Below are positions 19,001-27,810 of a stretch of DNA of 64,000 nucleotides, piece by piece (the stretch's first letter is position 1; every line of letters begins with the position of its first letter). Location of the stretch: positions 18,444 to 82,443 of the forward strand of contig JABJGO010000049.1 of assembly GCA_018662225.1 (NCBI GenBank). The letters run 5' to 3'. The position numbers and the translations under genes are program-made. The DNA is from Rhodospirillales bacterium (GTDB lineage: Bacteria; Pseudomonadota; Alphaproteobacteria; Rhodospirillales; Casp-alpha2). The notes below the pieces were generated by a model. That model worked only from the letters and a program-made list of their open reading frames with translations, was not told the DNA's origin and made no database searches.

Positions 19001-19546
19001 TACAAGAAATCATCCGACCGATACCACGAACGCAACATCGAAGCCGCCGCCGATATGGTGGTGTGGTGTTCCGATTCCGAACCCGCGTTCGAGCCCGGAC
19101 GCCCTCAGGACCGTGTGTTCGTGGGTAACATCGTCGATGCCATGGTGGCCTATGCGAAAGGCGACTTAGGTCCGACGGGCATCGCGCTCGGCGAAGCTGA
19201 CCGCATTGTAGTCATTGGCTCAGACGGCATGATGAACGCCGTCGGCCAAGCTCGGCATGGCATCCTGAAGCCCTATATGAAAGCCGGTCACGAGGCCATT
19301 GGATCAATCAATTCACCCATGCAATGCATGATGAAGGAAATCTGCGCCCAGTGTCTGCAACGTCACGTTGATCCTGAAACGGGTGAAGAGTCAGTGGTGT
19401 TCTCATGCTTCAATCAGGACCAGCCTTTGGACAAGGTAGATTTCGGTAGTTTGCGGGACCGGTTGTCGCAAAACGGGGCTCAGGAAAAACTGACCGCGCA
19501 ATGGATACGACGGTGTCTTGATCACTTGAACATCGCTGCGGAATAA
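16046..19546 (+). CDS. Iron-sulfur flavoprotein, NfnB/GltD-like plus NfnA/PyrK-like single-chain fusion
   Basis: The protein has 1166 residues. After an N-terminal part without a recognised fold (about 1-230) comes a dihydropyrimidine-dehydrogenase-type iron-sulfur domain with C245, C248, C256, C280, C320, C323 and C327. A GltD-like FAD/NAD(P) reductase follows: VLVVGLGPAGF near 381 and VVVIGGGLTAVDTA near 560. A ferredoxin-reductase/PyrK-like module (about 845-1150) has AGGGLGNAVLF near 953 and a cysteine set C1094, C1100, C1103, C1121 fitting a PyrK-type [2Fe-2S] site. The subunits of NfnAB (NADH-dependent ferredoxin:NADP oxidoreductase) or SudAB sulfide dehydrogenase have these two architectures. 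The substrate and direction are unknown. Neighbours are rhodanese, tldD and pmbA. Confidence 0.85.
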   Translation: MTQDLSLAYALKFEDLYSRDGLVRIDDLFMDYLGQSDEALMAELAAARPRAAEIDAPDESALLLKLAPYVDDFVGELFGISKPIVDHAEKHHALARGFACRRLFVQRVALKKIKADEATLLDGQALEQDLVARMGKPFSEANYTDSVMAWMDDGDAHEEDLSIAAQYAAWRVHTSGHAGGHATSVLFKEPSRIDPQNLIPAIQDQAVHDVPVKVMDPDHLRQRPGFKLTDDGGDLADCLSEAHYCIFCHNQGKDSCSTGLKDKKTETFKESAFGVELVGCPLEEKISEMHVAKTDGHFVGALAIAIVDNPMIAGTGHRICNECMKACIYQKQDPVNIPMGETRTLRDVLDLPWGFEIYSLFTRWNPLNLARPVPRAPSGYKVLVVGLGPAGFTLSHHLMNDGHTVAAIDGAKIEPVNENYSGVTALGERAAFKPVYDINELHEELDDRVMAGFGGVAEYGITVRWDKNFLKIIRLLLERRQEFAMFGGTRFGGSLAEDSAYAMGFDHIALCAGAGKPTVLNIPNGLAPGVRQASDFLMGLQLTGAAKPDSITNLQVRLPVVVIGGGLTAVDTATESLAYYVVQVEKFLSRYEVLCAENGEADTRARWTDPEAEIADEFLAHGKAIREERAAAETENREPRIQALLDSWGGVVLAYRRRLIDAPSYTLNHEEVEKALEEGIRIAELVSPVAIDVDAAGHACAIRLEQQSIDEDGKLSATGEQITMPARTILVAAGTQPNTVLARERGGVYQLDGKYFKAIDDDGNHVSPQQSSKPDVPYVLASLNDDGADISFFGDLHPSFSGNVVSAMASAKQGYPGITRSLARRKPSPVSSTQLFDHLQQSLRPTVHEVIRLTPEIVEVIVRAPRAARSFQPGQFYRLQNFEALAPRVDGTTLAMEGLAMTGAWVDREQGLVSVIALEMGGSSNLCAHLKPGEPVVLMGPTGAPTEIPHNETVILAGGGLGNAVLFSIGQALRASGTRVLYFAGYKKSSDRYHERNIEAAADMVVWCSDSEPAFEPGRPQDRVFVGNIVDAMVAYAKGDLGPTGIALGEADRIVVIGSDGMMNAVGQARHGILKPYMKAGHEAIGSINSPMQCMMKEICAQCLQRHVDPETGEESVVFSCFNQDQPLDKVDFGSLRDRLSQNGAQEKLTAQWIRRCLDHLNIAAE

Positions 19547-19602
19547 CTCATAACAGGGGCGTTCTACCGTTATTTCCCAACACTATTCAGGACGCCCGAA
19601 CT

Positions 19603-20970
19603 ATGCCCCCAGAGATGCCATCAGAGACGTCGGGTGATGACCGCCTTAATCTGCTTGATGACCTGATCAAACGCGCCCTCGCTGCCGGTGCCGACGCCGC
19701 CGACGCCGTGTATGTGGAAGGTATTTCTGTGACGCTGGCCTGCCGATTGGGCGAAACCGAACACCTTGAGCGGTCCGAAGGATCTGATTTGGGGTTACGG
19801 GTTTTCAAGGGCAAACGACAGGCCATCGTCTCGTCATCTGACGTATCGCCCGGTATTTTTGATGAACTGACCGCCCGTGCCGTCGCCATGGCAGGCTCAG
19901 TACCGGAAGATCCCTATTGCGGTATCGCGGATGCTGCGCAGATTATGGCCGATACGAATGTAGATCTGGATACGGTCGACCCGGTTGAGCAATCGGCAGA
20001 CCAGTTGAAGGCATGGTCATTGGAAGCCGAAGATGCGGCCCGCGCCGTTAAAGGCGTAACCAATTCAGAAGGCGCGCAAGCCAGTTGGTCTCGCAGCAGC
20101 GTGGCGCTCATGGCATCCAACGGATTCTCCGGTGTTCGCGCCGGAACGCGGTGCGGTGGCAGCGTTTCTGTGCTGGCCGGTGAAGGCACAGGCATGGAAC
20201 GCGACTATGATTACGCCACCGCGATCTATGCCAGCGATCTGCCGCCAGCGGCAGAATTGGGGCGATCAGCGGGTGATAAGACGGTTGCACGCTTGAACCC
20301 GAGAAAAGTTGAAACGACGCAGGTACCGGTGTTGTTTGATCCCCGCGTGTCGGGATCCATGCTTGGCCATTTGTCGGGCGCTATCAACGGCTCAGCTATC
20401 GCGCGTGGCACCAGTTTCCTGAAAGACCGCATGGGCGAGCAGATTTTTCCGACCTCGATCAACATTATCGATGATCCGTTGCGTAAACGCGGTCTTCGAT
20501 CAAAAGCCTTTGATGGCGAAGGCCTGCCCACGCGGGAACGCAAGATCATTGAAAATGGTGTGTTGCAGTCATGGACCATGGATTTGCGCTCTGCCCGGCA
20601 ATTGGGGCTGGAATCCACGGGGAGTGCCGCGCGTGGAACCTCATCCCCGCCGGGTGCCGGACAGACGAACTTCTACATGGTGGCAGGTGAGATGATGCCA
20701 GCTGAGCTGATGGCTGATATTGGAACGGGCCTGTATGTGACCGAGATGATCGGGCATGGCGGTAATCCTGTCACCGGTGATTACAGCCGGGGCGCCACAG
20801 GTTTTTGGATCGAGAACGGCGAAATCGCCTATTCGGTCAGCGAAATTACCATTGCTGGCAACCTGAATGACATGTTTGCCAATCTGAGCGCGGCCAATGA
20901 TCTGGAATTCAAGCGCGGTACCGATGCGCCAACGATCCGCATTGAAGGTATGACCGTGGCTGGGAAGTAA
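19603..20970 (+). CDS. pmbA: TldE/PmbA, partner subunit of the TldD protease
   Basis: The protein has 455 residues, like E. coli PmbA (450). It shares the TldD fold but lacks the zinc HExxxH motif, with VLFDPRVSGSMLGHLSGAI at the equivalent place. The C-terminal GTSSPPGAGQTNFYM and EMIGHGGNPVTGDYSRGATGFWI are family hallmarks. It forms the heterodimer with TldD, shaping the substrate channel. The start MPPEMPSETSGDD has a second ATG three codons later. It is separated from the oxidoreductase by 56 bp on the same strand and may share its transcript. Confidence 0.93.
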   Translation: MPPEMPSETSGDDRLNLLDDLIKRALAAGADAADAVYVEGISVTLACRLGETEHLERSEGSDLGLRVFKGKRQAIVSSSDVSPGIFDELTARAVAMAGSVPEDPYCGIADAAQIMADTNVDLDTVDPVEQSADQLKAWSLEAEDAARAVKGVTNSEGAQASWSRSSVALMASNGFSGVRAGTRCGGSVSVLAGEGTGMERDYDYATAIYASDLPPAAELGRSAGDKTVARLNPRKVETTQVPVLFDPRVSGSMLGHLSGAINGSAIARGTSFLKDRMGEQIFPTSINIIDDPLRKRGLRSKAFDGEGLPTRERKIIENGVLQSWTMDLRSARQLGLESTGSAARGTSSPPGAGQTNFYMVAGEMMPAELMADIGTGLYVTEMIGHGGNPVTGDYSRGATGFWIENGEIAYSVSEITIAGNLNDMFANLSAANDLEFKRGTDAPTIRIEGMTVAGK

Positions 20971-21002
20971 CCTTAAGGTACCTAGAATACTGGTCGGATT
21001 CA

Positions 21003-22850
21003 ATGCGTTATGCTATTGTCCGGCAGATTTTCCGCCTCGAAAGCAAGCCATTGAACAACAAGCCTGAATCCAATAAACGGGATTACACATCCACCCGCAG
21101 CCTGATGGCTCGTCTCATCAGGGAAAACGTGCGTGATTATAAGGGATGGGTATATATCGCGGTCATTTTTATGGCGATTGTCGCCGCGGCAACGTCATTC
21201 AGCGCCTATCTGATGGAACCTATGGTCAATAAGGTTTTCATCAGCCAGGAACGCGACATGTTGTGGGTTGTGGGTGGTGCCATCATCGTCACATTCGTGA
21301 TCAAGGGGGGCGCCAATTACGCCCAGACTGTCATCATGAGCATGGTTGGTCTTAAGATCATTGCTGATTGCCAGAATCGTTTGTTTGCTCACCTGAGCAG
21401 AATGGATTTGCAGTTCTTTCAGCAACAGGCATCGGGCTCTTTGATTTCCCGCTTCACGGTCGATATCAACGCGATCCGTACCGCCGTTTCCACAGCATTG
21501 ACCAGCCTGGGTAAGGACCTGCTGATGTTCATGGGCCTGGTCGGCGTTATGTTTTATCAAGATACGGAACTGGCTTTTGTGGCGCTGTTCGTTTTTCCTT
21601 TCGCCATTTATCCACTCGCCCGGCTGGGTAAACGGGTACGAAAGGTGGTGGCCAACACACAACATGAAATGGGCCTGTTTACCTCATTGCTGGGCCAAGC
21701 CTTTCAGGGCATTCGCCTTGTTAAGGCCTACCGTATGCAGGATTACGAAGCATCGCGGATCAAGGATATTGTCACCCGTGTTTATAAGTTGAACTTTAAG
21801 GCATCAAGGACTCAGGCATTGTCGAGCCCGATTATGGAGACCCTTGGTGGAATTTCTGTGGCATTGGTTGTGGTCTATGGCGGTTATCGTGTTATCGAAA
21901 GCCAGACTGATCCGGGATCTTTCTTTTCGTTTATCACGGCACTACTGATGGCCTATGAGCCAGCAAAACGGTTAGCCAATCTCAACGCCAATCTTCAGAT
22001 GGGTCTGGCCGGTGCGGAACGCATGTTTGCCTTGCTGGATACCGAGCCGTCCATTGTGGAACGCGAGGGTGCAAAAGATGTGTCGGTTTCCAAAGGGGCC
22101 GTGCGCCTGAATAGTGTAACATTCCAGTATGAAGCGGACTCGGTCGTGCTCAATGACATCACCATTGATGTACCCGCTGGCAAAACCGTCGCATTGGTGG
22201 GGCCGTCCGGGGCCGGTAAGTCGACGGTCTTCAACCTGATCCCTCGTTTCTATGACGCGGCATCGGGGCAGGTAACAATCGACGGCACCGATGTCCGGGA
22301 CATGACGTTTTCTTCATTGCACCAGTCTATTGCATTGGTTAGCCAGGAAGTGACCCTGTTTGATGATACGGTCCGCGCCAATATCGCTTACGGTCGTGCC
22401 GGGGCTTCAGATGCCGATATCGAACTGGCCGCGAACCGGGCGGCGGCCCATGATTTTATCTCAGCGTTACCCGATGGATATGACACCGTTGTGGGTGAGC
22501 ACGGTTTGAAGCTATCCGGTGGCCAGCGCCAACGATTGGCCATTGCCCGTGCCATGCTGAAAGATGCCCCGATCCTGTTGTTGGATGAAGCCACATCGGC
22601 CCTTGATACCGAAGCCGAGCGCAAGGTTCAAACTGCACTGGAAGAATTAATCGAAGGTCGCACCGCCGTTGTTATCGCGCACCGCTTGTCCACCATTATC
22701 CACGCTGATCTGATTTATGTGATTGATCAGGGGCGGGTTGTGGAAACCGGCACCCATGATGAATTGATGGCGCAGCGCGGTCATTATTCCCGATTGTACG
22801 AGTTACAGTTCCGGGAGTCTGATCTCGACTCACCAGAGTCTGCACACTAG
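21003..22850 (+). CDS. msbA: Lipid A export permease/ATP-binding protein, MsbA-type ABC transporter
   Basis: The protein has 615 residues. An N-terminal transmembrane domain with about six helices (residues 45-340) is fused to an ATPase domain: Walker A GPSGAGKST, signature LSGGQRQR, Walker B ILLLDEATSALD and the H-loop IAHRLST. Such half-transporters dimerise and flip lipid A-core across the inner membrane. The genomic neighbours (acyltransferase, lpxK, lauroyl-type acyltransferase) support lipid A as the cargo. The first 30 residues are weakly supported, and the true start may be an internal TTG near 21050. Confidence 0.92.
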   Translation: MRYAIVRQIFRLESKPLNNKPESNKRDYTSTRSLMARLIRENVRDYKGWVYIAVIFMAIVAAATSFSAYLMEPMVNKVFISQERDMLWVVGGAIIVTFVIKGGANYAQTVIMSMVGLKIIADCQNRLFAHLSRMDLQFFQQQASGSLISRFTVDINAIRTAVSTALTSLGKDLLMFMGLVGVMFYQDTELAFVALFVFPFAIYPLARLGKRVRKVVANTQHEMGLFTSLLGQAFQGIRLVKAYRMQDYEASRIKDIVTRVYKLNFKASRTQALSSPIMETLGGISVALVVVYGGYRVIESQTDPGSFFSFITALLMAYEPAKRLANLNANLQMGLAGAERMFALLDTEPSIVEREGAKDVSVSKGAVRLNSVTFQYEADSVVLNDITIDVPAGKTVALVGPSGAGKSTVFNLIPRFYDAASGQVTIDGTDVRDMTFSSLHQSIALVSQEVTLFDDTVRANIAYGRAGASDADIELAANRAAAHDFISALPDGYDTVVGEHGLKLSGGQRQRLAIARAMLKDAPILLLDEATSALDTEAERKVQTALEELIEGRTAVVIAHRLSTIIHADLIYVIDQGRVVETGTHDELMAQRGHYSRLYELQFRESDLDSPESAH

Positions 22851-22869
22851 CCCCGGAGCATCAGCATAG

Positions 22870-23580
22870 ATGAAACTGATCCGGCCTATCGTCCAAAGTG
22901 AAAGCCTTCGCGTGGTCATGTGCTGGCTTGGCGCGCTGTATGTGCGTTTTGTCTACACCACCTCACGATACCGGACCATCAATGGTCATATTCCGGCTGA
23001 ATACTGGGATGCGGGCAAACCATTCATTGTGTGCATGTGGCATGGCCGGATGCTGATGTTCCCCTATGCCTGGCCCCGGTCCAAACAGATTTATATGCTC
23101 AGGTCGCAGCACCGGGATGGAGAGATTGTCTCTCGTACCATGGGGCATTTTGGTCTGCGGACAATCTCTGGCTCCAGTAGTAAGGGGGGTACGCAGGCCT
23201 TGCGCGCCATGCTGTCCACACTCAAATCCGGTGACTGCATTGGCATAACACCAGACGGGCCGCGTGGCCCGCGTATGCGGGCAACGGACGGGGTCGTGGC
23301 GCTGGCCCGATTATCTGGTGTTCCGGTTATTCCTGTTACCTACAATATTTCTCACCGCAAGGTGCTTGGTACCTGGGACAGGTTTATTGTTGCGTTGCCT
23401 TTCAGTCGAGGTGTTTTCATGTGGGGTGATCCCATTGAAGTGGCGTCTAATGCCAGCAAGGAAGAGATGGATGCCGCACGTTTGCTCGCCGAAGAAACAC
23501 TAAACAACATGTGCCATGAAACCGATGATCTGTTTGGTCAAGACCGGATCGAACCTCATACCGATGAGGTCGCGTCATGA
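22870..23580 (+). CDS. DUF374 lysophospholipid acyltransferase-family protein
   Basis: The protein has 236 residues. A hydrophobic N-terminus precedes MWHGRMLMFPYAW, RSQHRDGEIVSRTMGHFG with an acyltransferase-like HRDGE motif, GGTQALRAM and GDCIGITPDGPRGPRM. These are the hallmarks of the DUF374 family, found between msbA and waaA/lpxK in many alphaproteobacteria. Members are thought to acylate lipid A or related lipids, but the substrate is not established here. The stop overlaps the lpxK start by 4 nt (ATGA). Confidence 0.88.
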   Translation: MKLIRPIVQSESLRVVMCWLGALYVRFVYTTSRYRTINGHIPAEYWDAGKPFIVCMWHGRMLMFPYAWPRSKQIYMLRSQHRDGEIVSRTMGHFGLRTISGSSSKGGTQALRAMLSTLKSGDCIGITPDGPRGPRMRATDGVVALARLSGVPVIPVTYNISHRKVLGTWDRFIVALPFSRGVFMWGDPIEVASNASKEEMDAARLLAEETLNNMCHETDDLFGQDRIEPHTDEVAS

Positions 23581-24572
23581 AGGCACCAGGCTTTTGGACT
23601 GCCGGGCGCGGCAAGATATTGCCCGGACTGCTGTCGCCTTTGGGGCTTCTGTATGGCATGGCAACGGCGGCGCGCCTTCGGTTCAAGAAATCCTGGCACT
23701 GCCCAATCCCGATCATTTGTGTTGGCAATCTGATCGCCGGTGGTACGGGTAAAACGCCGCTGGTGCTGGATCTGGCGAAACGTTTACAGGCCAGGCAAGT
23801 GTCGGCGCATGTGGTCACCCGCGGTTATGGTGGGCGCGAAAAGGGACCGCTTCGAGTTTCTAACCAGCGGTATGATGCGCGGCTTGTGGGCGACGAGCCA
23901 TTGTTGCTGTCTGAAACTGCCCCCACGTGGCTATCGGATGAGCGCCCTGTGGGGTGCCGCCGTGCCATGACCGAAGGGGCCAACCTGATCTTGTTGGATG
24001 ACGGGTTTCAGGACCCGACCTGTGAGAAAACTCTGTCGTTGGTGGTTGTTGATGGATCATACGGATTTGGAAATGGTCAGTTGATCCCGGCTGGCCCTTT
24101 GCGGGAGCCGGTGGCGAAGGGTCTCAAGCGGGCGGATGCTGTCGTGCTGATTGGTGACGATACGACCGGTGTGGAAAGCATGGTCGCGGGAAAATGCCCG
24201 GTGTTGAAAGCCAAACTTGTACCAGACATGGACGGCCCGTCGCTTGATGGTAAATCCATGTTGCCGTTCGCCGGAATCGGTAACCCGGAAAAGTTTTTCG
24301 ATTCTGTGCGGGCCTGTAAGGCAAACGTGGAGTTTACTAAATCATTCGGTGACCATCATCATTTCACGCGGGGTGAAATTGTGACGTTGATTGGTGAGGC
24401 TGATCGATTGAATGCAACGCTGATCACCACCACAAAAGATATGGTTCGAATTCCCCCGGACCTGAGATCAAGTATTGAGGTCCTGACGGTAAATGTGGTT
24501 TGGGAGAACGAAGCGGAAATCAGCAACCTTCTGGAGCCGCTGATTACCAGCGTGGCTAACTATGTCGAATAA
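23577..24572 (+). CDS. lpxK: Tetraacyldisaccharide 4'-kinase
   Basis: The protein has 331 residues and phosphorylates the 4' position of the lipid A disaccharide precursor at the inner membrane. The P-loop is GNLIAGGTGKTPLVL near residue 50. The family motifs LLDDGFQDPTC and GQLIPAGPLREP are present. In related genomes waaA (Kdo transferase) usually stands just before lpxK, but here the DUF374 gene abuts lpxK directly. It overlaps the next gene by 11 nt. Confidence 0.95.
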   Translation: MKAPGFWTAGRGKILPGLLSPLGLLYGMATAARLRFKKSWHCPIPIICVGNLIAGGTGKTPLVLDLAKRLQARQVSAHVVTRGYGGREKGPLRVSNQRYDARLVGDEPLLLSETAPTWLSDERPVGCRRAMTEGANLILLDDGFQDPTCEKTLSLVVVDGSYGFGNGQLIPAGPLREPVAKGLKRADAVVLIGDDTTGVESMVAGKCPVLKAKLVPDMDGPSLDGKSMLPFAGIGNPEKFFDSVRACKANVEFTKSFGDHHHFTRGEIVTLIGEADRLNATLITTTKDMVRIPPDLRSSIEVLTVNVVWENEAEISNLLEPLITSVANYVE

Positions 24573-25461
24573 AAATACACGCTCTCTTTTGACCAGGCTG
24601 AATCATCTCATTCAGGCCGCCCTGGTGTATGGGCTGTTTGCGGTGGTTCGCCTGTTCCCGATTGGTGCGTCATCATGGTTTGGCGGGTGGATTGGTCGCA
24701 CGTTCGGGCCCATGCTTTCGGCCAGCAAAATGGCAAGACGTAATATCAAACGAGCCTTTCCTGAAAAATCAGAAGCCGATGTCAATGTGATCATGCGGGG
24801 CATGTGGGATAATTTCGGGCGCGTGGCTTTTGAATTCCCCAACCTGGACAGGTTTCACAATGCGGGCCCAAAACAAAATGTAGAACTGGTCAACGAGTCC
24901 ATTCTGCTGGATGTGCGCGATGATGGTAAACCGGGCATTATTGTGACCGGGCACTTCGCCAACTGGGAATTGGCCCATCGCAGCACCATGGGCTATTCCT
25001 TTTATCTGCACACAATCTATCGGGAATTCAATAATCCGTTGTTGCGAAATATCCTGCTGCACCGAACGTCAGGGCTAAGCATCCCCATACCGAAGGGATC
25101 AAAAGGCGCGAAGATGGCGTTGCAACTGCTGAAAGATGGCGAGCACATTGCCATTCTGTCGGATCAAAAGCTGAACGAGGGTATCGCTCTGCCGTTTTTG
25201 GGTCGCGATGCCATGACCGCACCGGCGCTTGCACAGTTTGCCTTGCGATATGACTGCCCCGTTGTGCCGGTTCGCGTGGAGCGCATTAAGGGTGCCAAGT
25301 ACCGGATTACGTATTATCCGCCTATGTATGCGAAAAATACGGGCGATCGACATGCTGACAGTCGCGCTTTCATGTTGGAAATCAACCAGATGTACGAGTC
25401 CTGGATCCGTGAGCGTCCTGAACAATGGCTGTGGCTACATCGCCGGTGGCTGGAAAACTAA
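24562..25461 (+). CDS. Lipid A lauroyl/myristoyl-type acyltransferase (LpxL/HtrB family)
   Basis: The protein has 299 residues. An N-terminal membrane segment (about 15-45) is followed by the catalytic HFANWE motif (HX4D/E) in VTGHFANWELAHRS, and later by ILSDQKLNEGIALPFLGRDAMT. Enzymes of this family add secondary acyl chains to lipid A. Which chain is added cannot be told from sequence alone. The gene overlaps lpxK by 11 nt and ends the msbA operon, convergent with the M23 peptidase gene. Confidence 0.9.
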   Translation: MSNKNTRSLLTRLNHLIQAALVYGLFAVVRLFPIGASSWFGGWIGRTFGPMLSASKMARRNIKRAFPEKSEADVNVIMRGMWDNFGRVAFEFPNLDRFHNAGPKQNVELVNESILLDVRDDGKPGIIVTGHFANWELAHRSTMGYSFYLHTIYREFNNPLLRNILLHRTSGLSIPIPKGSKGAKMALQLLKDGEHIAILSDQKLNEGIALPFLGRDAMTAPALAQFALRYDCPVVPVRVERIKGAKYRITYYPPMYAKNTGDRHADSRAFMLEINQMYESWIRERPEQWLWLHRRWLEN

Positions 25462-25478
25462 GGTTGCACGCCTCCTGA

Positions 25479-26309
25479 TTAGCCCTCTGGCATAGGCCCC
25501 ACAACCAATGCCGGGTCTAGGTGGGTTGAAAACAGCGTGACACCCCAATGCAGGTGCGGCCCGGTCGCACGGCCCGTTTGTCCGACCTTGCCAATGGCAT
25601 CCCCTTTACGTACTTCGGTTCCTTCAGCGACCAGTATTTCACTCATATGAACGTAGACCGACGTCAGGCCATGACCGTGGTCCACAATGACACTCTTGCC
25701 GGTATAGAACATATCCTCATGTACCAGTACCACCCGGCCATCGCCCATGGCGTAAATGGGCGTGCCAACAGGGGCGGCGATATCAACGCCATTGTGTGGG
25801 CTGCGCGGGTTGCCGTTCAGAACGCGTTGGCTACCAAACACACCGCTGATCCGTCCGGTTACTGGCCAGGAAAACCCTGACAGAAAAAGGGTTTCACGCA
25901 GGTCATTCTTACGGGCGGCTTTGATTAACGTGGATTCGGCGGCTATGCGTTCCTGCGTATCCGGGTCTGGCGTGACCTGTTTAGGTGGTAACCCATCAAT
26001 GTGCTGAATGTCGTATTCGCGACTCTCAATAGCATAGTTATAGGTGGTGCTCTCACCATCAGGGCTGGTGATGATGACCGTGGTTTTACCCGTCGCGTCA
26101 CGCCCCAGTCCCAGTAATAAATCGCCCGTGTCCGATACCCGTACGGGAAGACCATCATGGGTAACGGTATTGCCCGCTGCTGTTGTGCCAATGATCAGCG
26201 CGCCCGGCTCGAACGAGCCCGTAAGCGACAGAGACGTGTCTGCCCAAACGCCGCTGATAGGTGCTGCAATGACTACCAGCGCCAGGATCGCTTGACGGTA
26301 ATTCCTCAT
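25479..26309 (-). CDS. Secreted M23-family metallopeptidase (LytM domain)
   Basis: The protein has 276 residues with a signal peptide (about 1-23, hydrophobic core ILALVVIAAPISG, cleavage after VWA). The C-terminal LytM zinc peptidase domain has HNGVDIAAPVGTPIYA, the strand GHGLTSVYVHMS and GPHLHWGV, so the H/D/HxH metal ligands are all present. M23 enzymes cut peptidoglycan cross-bridges in the periplasm. The start overlaps the xseA stop by 4 nt, so the two form one transcript. Confidence 0.92.
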   Translation of the reverse strand: MRNYRQAILALVVIAAPISGVWADTSLSLTGSFEPGALIIGTTAAGNTVTHDGLPVRVSDTGDLLLGLGRDATGKTTVIITSPDGESTTYNYAIESREYDIQHIDGLPPKQVTPDPDTQERIAAESTLIKAARKNDLRETLFLSGFSWPVTGRISGVFGSQRVLNGNPRSPHNGVDIAAPVGTPIYAMGDGRVVLVHEDMFYTGKSVIVDHGHGLTSVYVHMSEILVAEGTEVRKGDAIGKVGQTGRATGPHLHWGVTLFSTHLDPALVVGPMPEG

Positions 26310-27751
26310 AACAACGTCCCCTGTCGAGTGTCTGTTTTTTTCCTTGTTTTTTTGCCGACTTTGTTCGGTTTTTCTTTGGACTTCTCACCGGCCGCCATCA
26401 CATCTGCATGGCCATCGTGGAATTCGATGGATAGCGCCATGCCTTGTGATACATCGCTGGCGGCTTTGACGGATGCGCCCTTGCTATCGGTTACCAGCGC
26501 GAAGCCGCGTGCCAGCGTGCTTTTGTATGAATAACTTTCCAGCAGAGCACCGGTTTGCTTCAGGGCCGTAGCACGATCTTTGACAAGCCGCGTTGCCGCT
26601 GATTTCAACGACCGGGTTTCGGCACTCAGGCGCTCAACGGCGCGGCGAATGATTGGTTCCGGGTGCCGAAGCCCCGCCACAAGTACGCTAAATCTGTTCT
26701 CGCGTTGTTTCATACCGGCGATCAGGCTGAGGTTCAGCCGTTCCTCCCACTCGTCCAGCCGTTGGGTGGTCTCGTCAATAATTCGTCGCAGGTTCGGCAA
26801 TCCCCGGCTGAGGCCGGTCAACTGAGCGCGACCTTCTTCCATCTGCCGGGTAATGCCGGTCCCCATGCGGCGATCCATATCCGATACCGCGGCCATGATC
26901 TCCATCCGTACAGGCACCGCCATTTCGGCTGCGGCCGTGGGTGTGGGGGCTCGTACATCGGAGACGAAATCGATAAGCGTGGTATCCGTTTCATGGCCGA
27001 CAGCCGAGATCACCGGTATGGCGCTTTCGGCCACGGCGCGCGCCACATTTTCTTCGTTAAAAGACCACAGGTCTTCCAGGCTACCCCCGCCACGGGCTAC
27101 GATCAGGATATCTGGTCTGGTAACCGGGCCGTTTTCTGGCAAGGCATTGAAGCCCCTTATCGCTTTGGTTATTTGATCAGCGGCGGTTTCGCCCTGAACA
27201 ATAACCGGCCACAGGATCACATCGCGAGGGAAGCGATCATTGAGCCGGTGCAGAATATCGCGGATGACGGCCCCGGTGGGCGATGTGACAACACCGATGG
27301 TATCCGGCAGATACGGTAGTTCCTGTTTCCGGCCGGCATCGAACAGGCCTTCTTCGGCCAATCGTTTTTTCCTGTCTTCCAATAATTTCAGCAACGCGCC
27401 TTCACCGGCCAGTTCCATACTCTCGATAATAATCTGGTACTTGGAGCGTCCGGCGTAGGTGGTGACGCGCCCGGTGACGATGACTTCCATGCCATCTTCC
27501 GGGTTAATAGCCAGTTTGGCGGCTGTACCGCGCCAGCACACACTGTCCAGTACGGCGGCATCATCTTTCAGGGCAAAATACAGGTGGCCGGAAGCGGCCC
27601 GTTTGAAGCCTGATAGCTCGCCCCGCACGCGCACGTGATGAAAGGCACCTTCAACGGTCTGTTTCACGGCAGATGACAGCTCACCCACAGAAAAAACAGG
27701 CAGATTATGGTCGTTTAGGTCAGTCAGGGAATTGTCCACCGTGTCATTCAA
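26306..27751 (-). CDS. xseA: Exodeoxyribonuclease VII large subunit
   Basis: The protein has 481 residues. An N-terminal OB-fold (FSVGELSSAVKQTVEG, VRGELSGFKRAASGHLYF) precedes the catalytic domain with IGVVTSPTGAVIRDIL, ILIVARGGGSLEDLW and VISAVGHETDTTLIDFVSD. These match the XseA family, whose complex with XseB degrades single-stranded DNA. A lysine-rich C-terminal tail (about 455-481) is unlike the core and may be disordered. It is divergent from purD, an arrangement common in alphaproteobacteria. xseB is not in the window. Confidence 0.96.
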   Translation of the reverse strand: MNDTVDNSLTDLNDHNLPVFSVGELSSAVKQTVEGAFHHVRVRGELSGFKRAASGHLYFALKDDAAVLDSVCWRGTAAKLAINPEDGMEVIVTGRVTTYAGRSKYQIIIESMELAGEGALLKLLEDRKKRLAEEGLFDAGRKQELPYLPDTIGVVTSPTGAVIRDILHRLNDRFPRDVILWPVIVQGETAADQITKAIRGFNALPENGPVTRPDILIVARGGGSLEDLWSFNEENVARAVAESAIPVISAVGHETDTTLIDFVSDVRAPTPTAAAEMAVPVRMEIMAAVSDMDRRMGTGITRQMEEGRAQLTGLSRGLPNLRRIIDETTQRLDEWEERLNLSLIAGMKQRENRFSVLVAGLRHPEPIIRRAVERLSAETRSLKSAATRLVKDRATALKQTGALLESYSYKSTLARGFALVTDSKGASVKAASDVSQGMALSIEFHDGHADVMAAGEKSKEKPNKVGKKTRKKTDTRQGTLL

Positions 27752-27810
27752 TGTATGATGTTAAAAATCGTCATGTGATTCGAGCAAGCATAACCGAGGG
27801 ACACCCCTAA

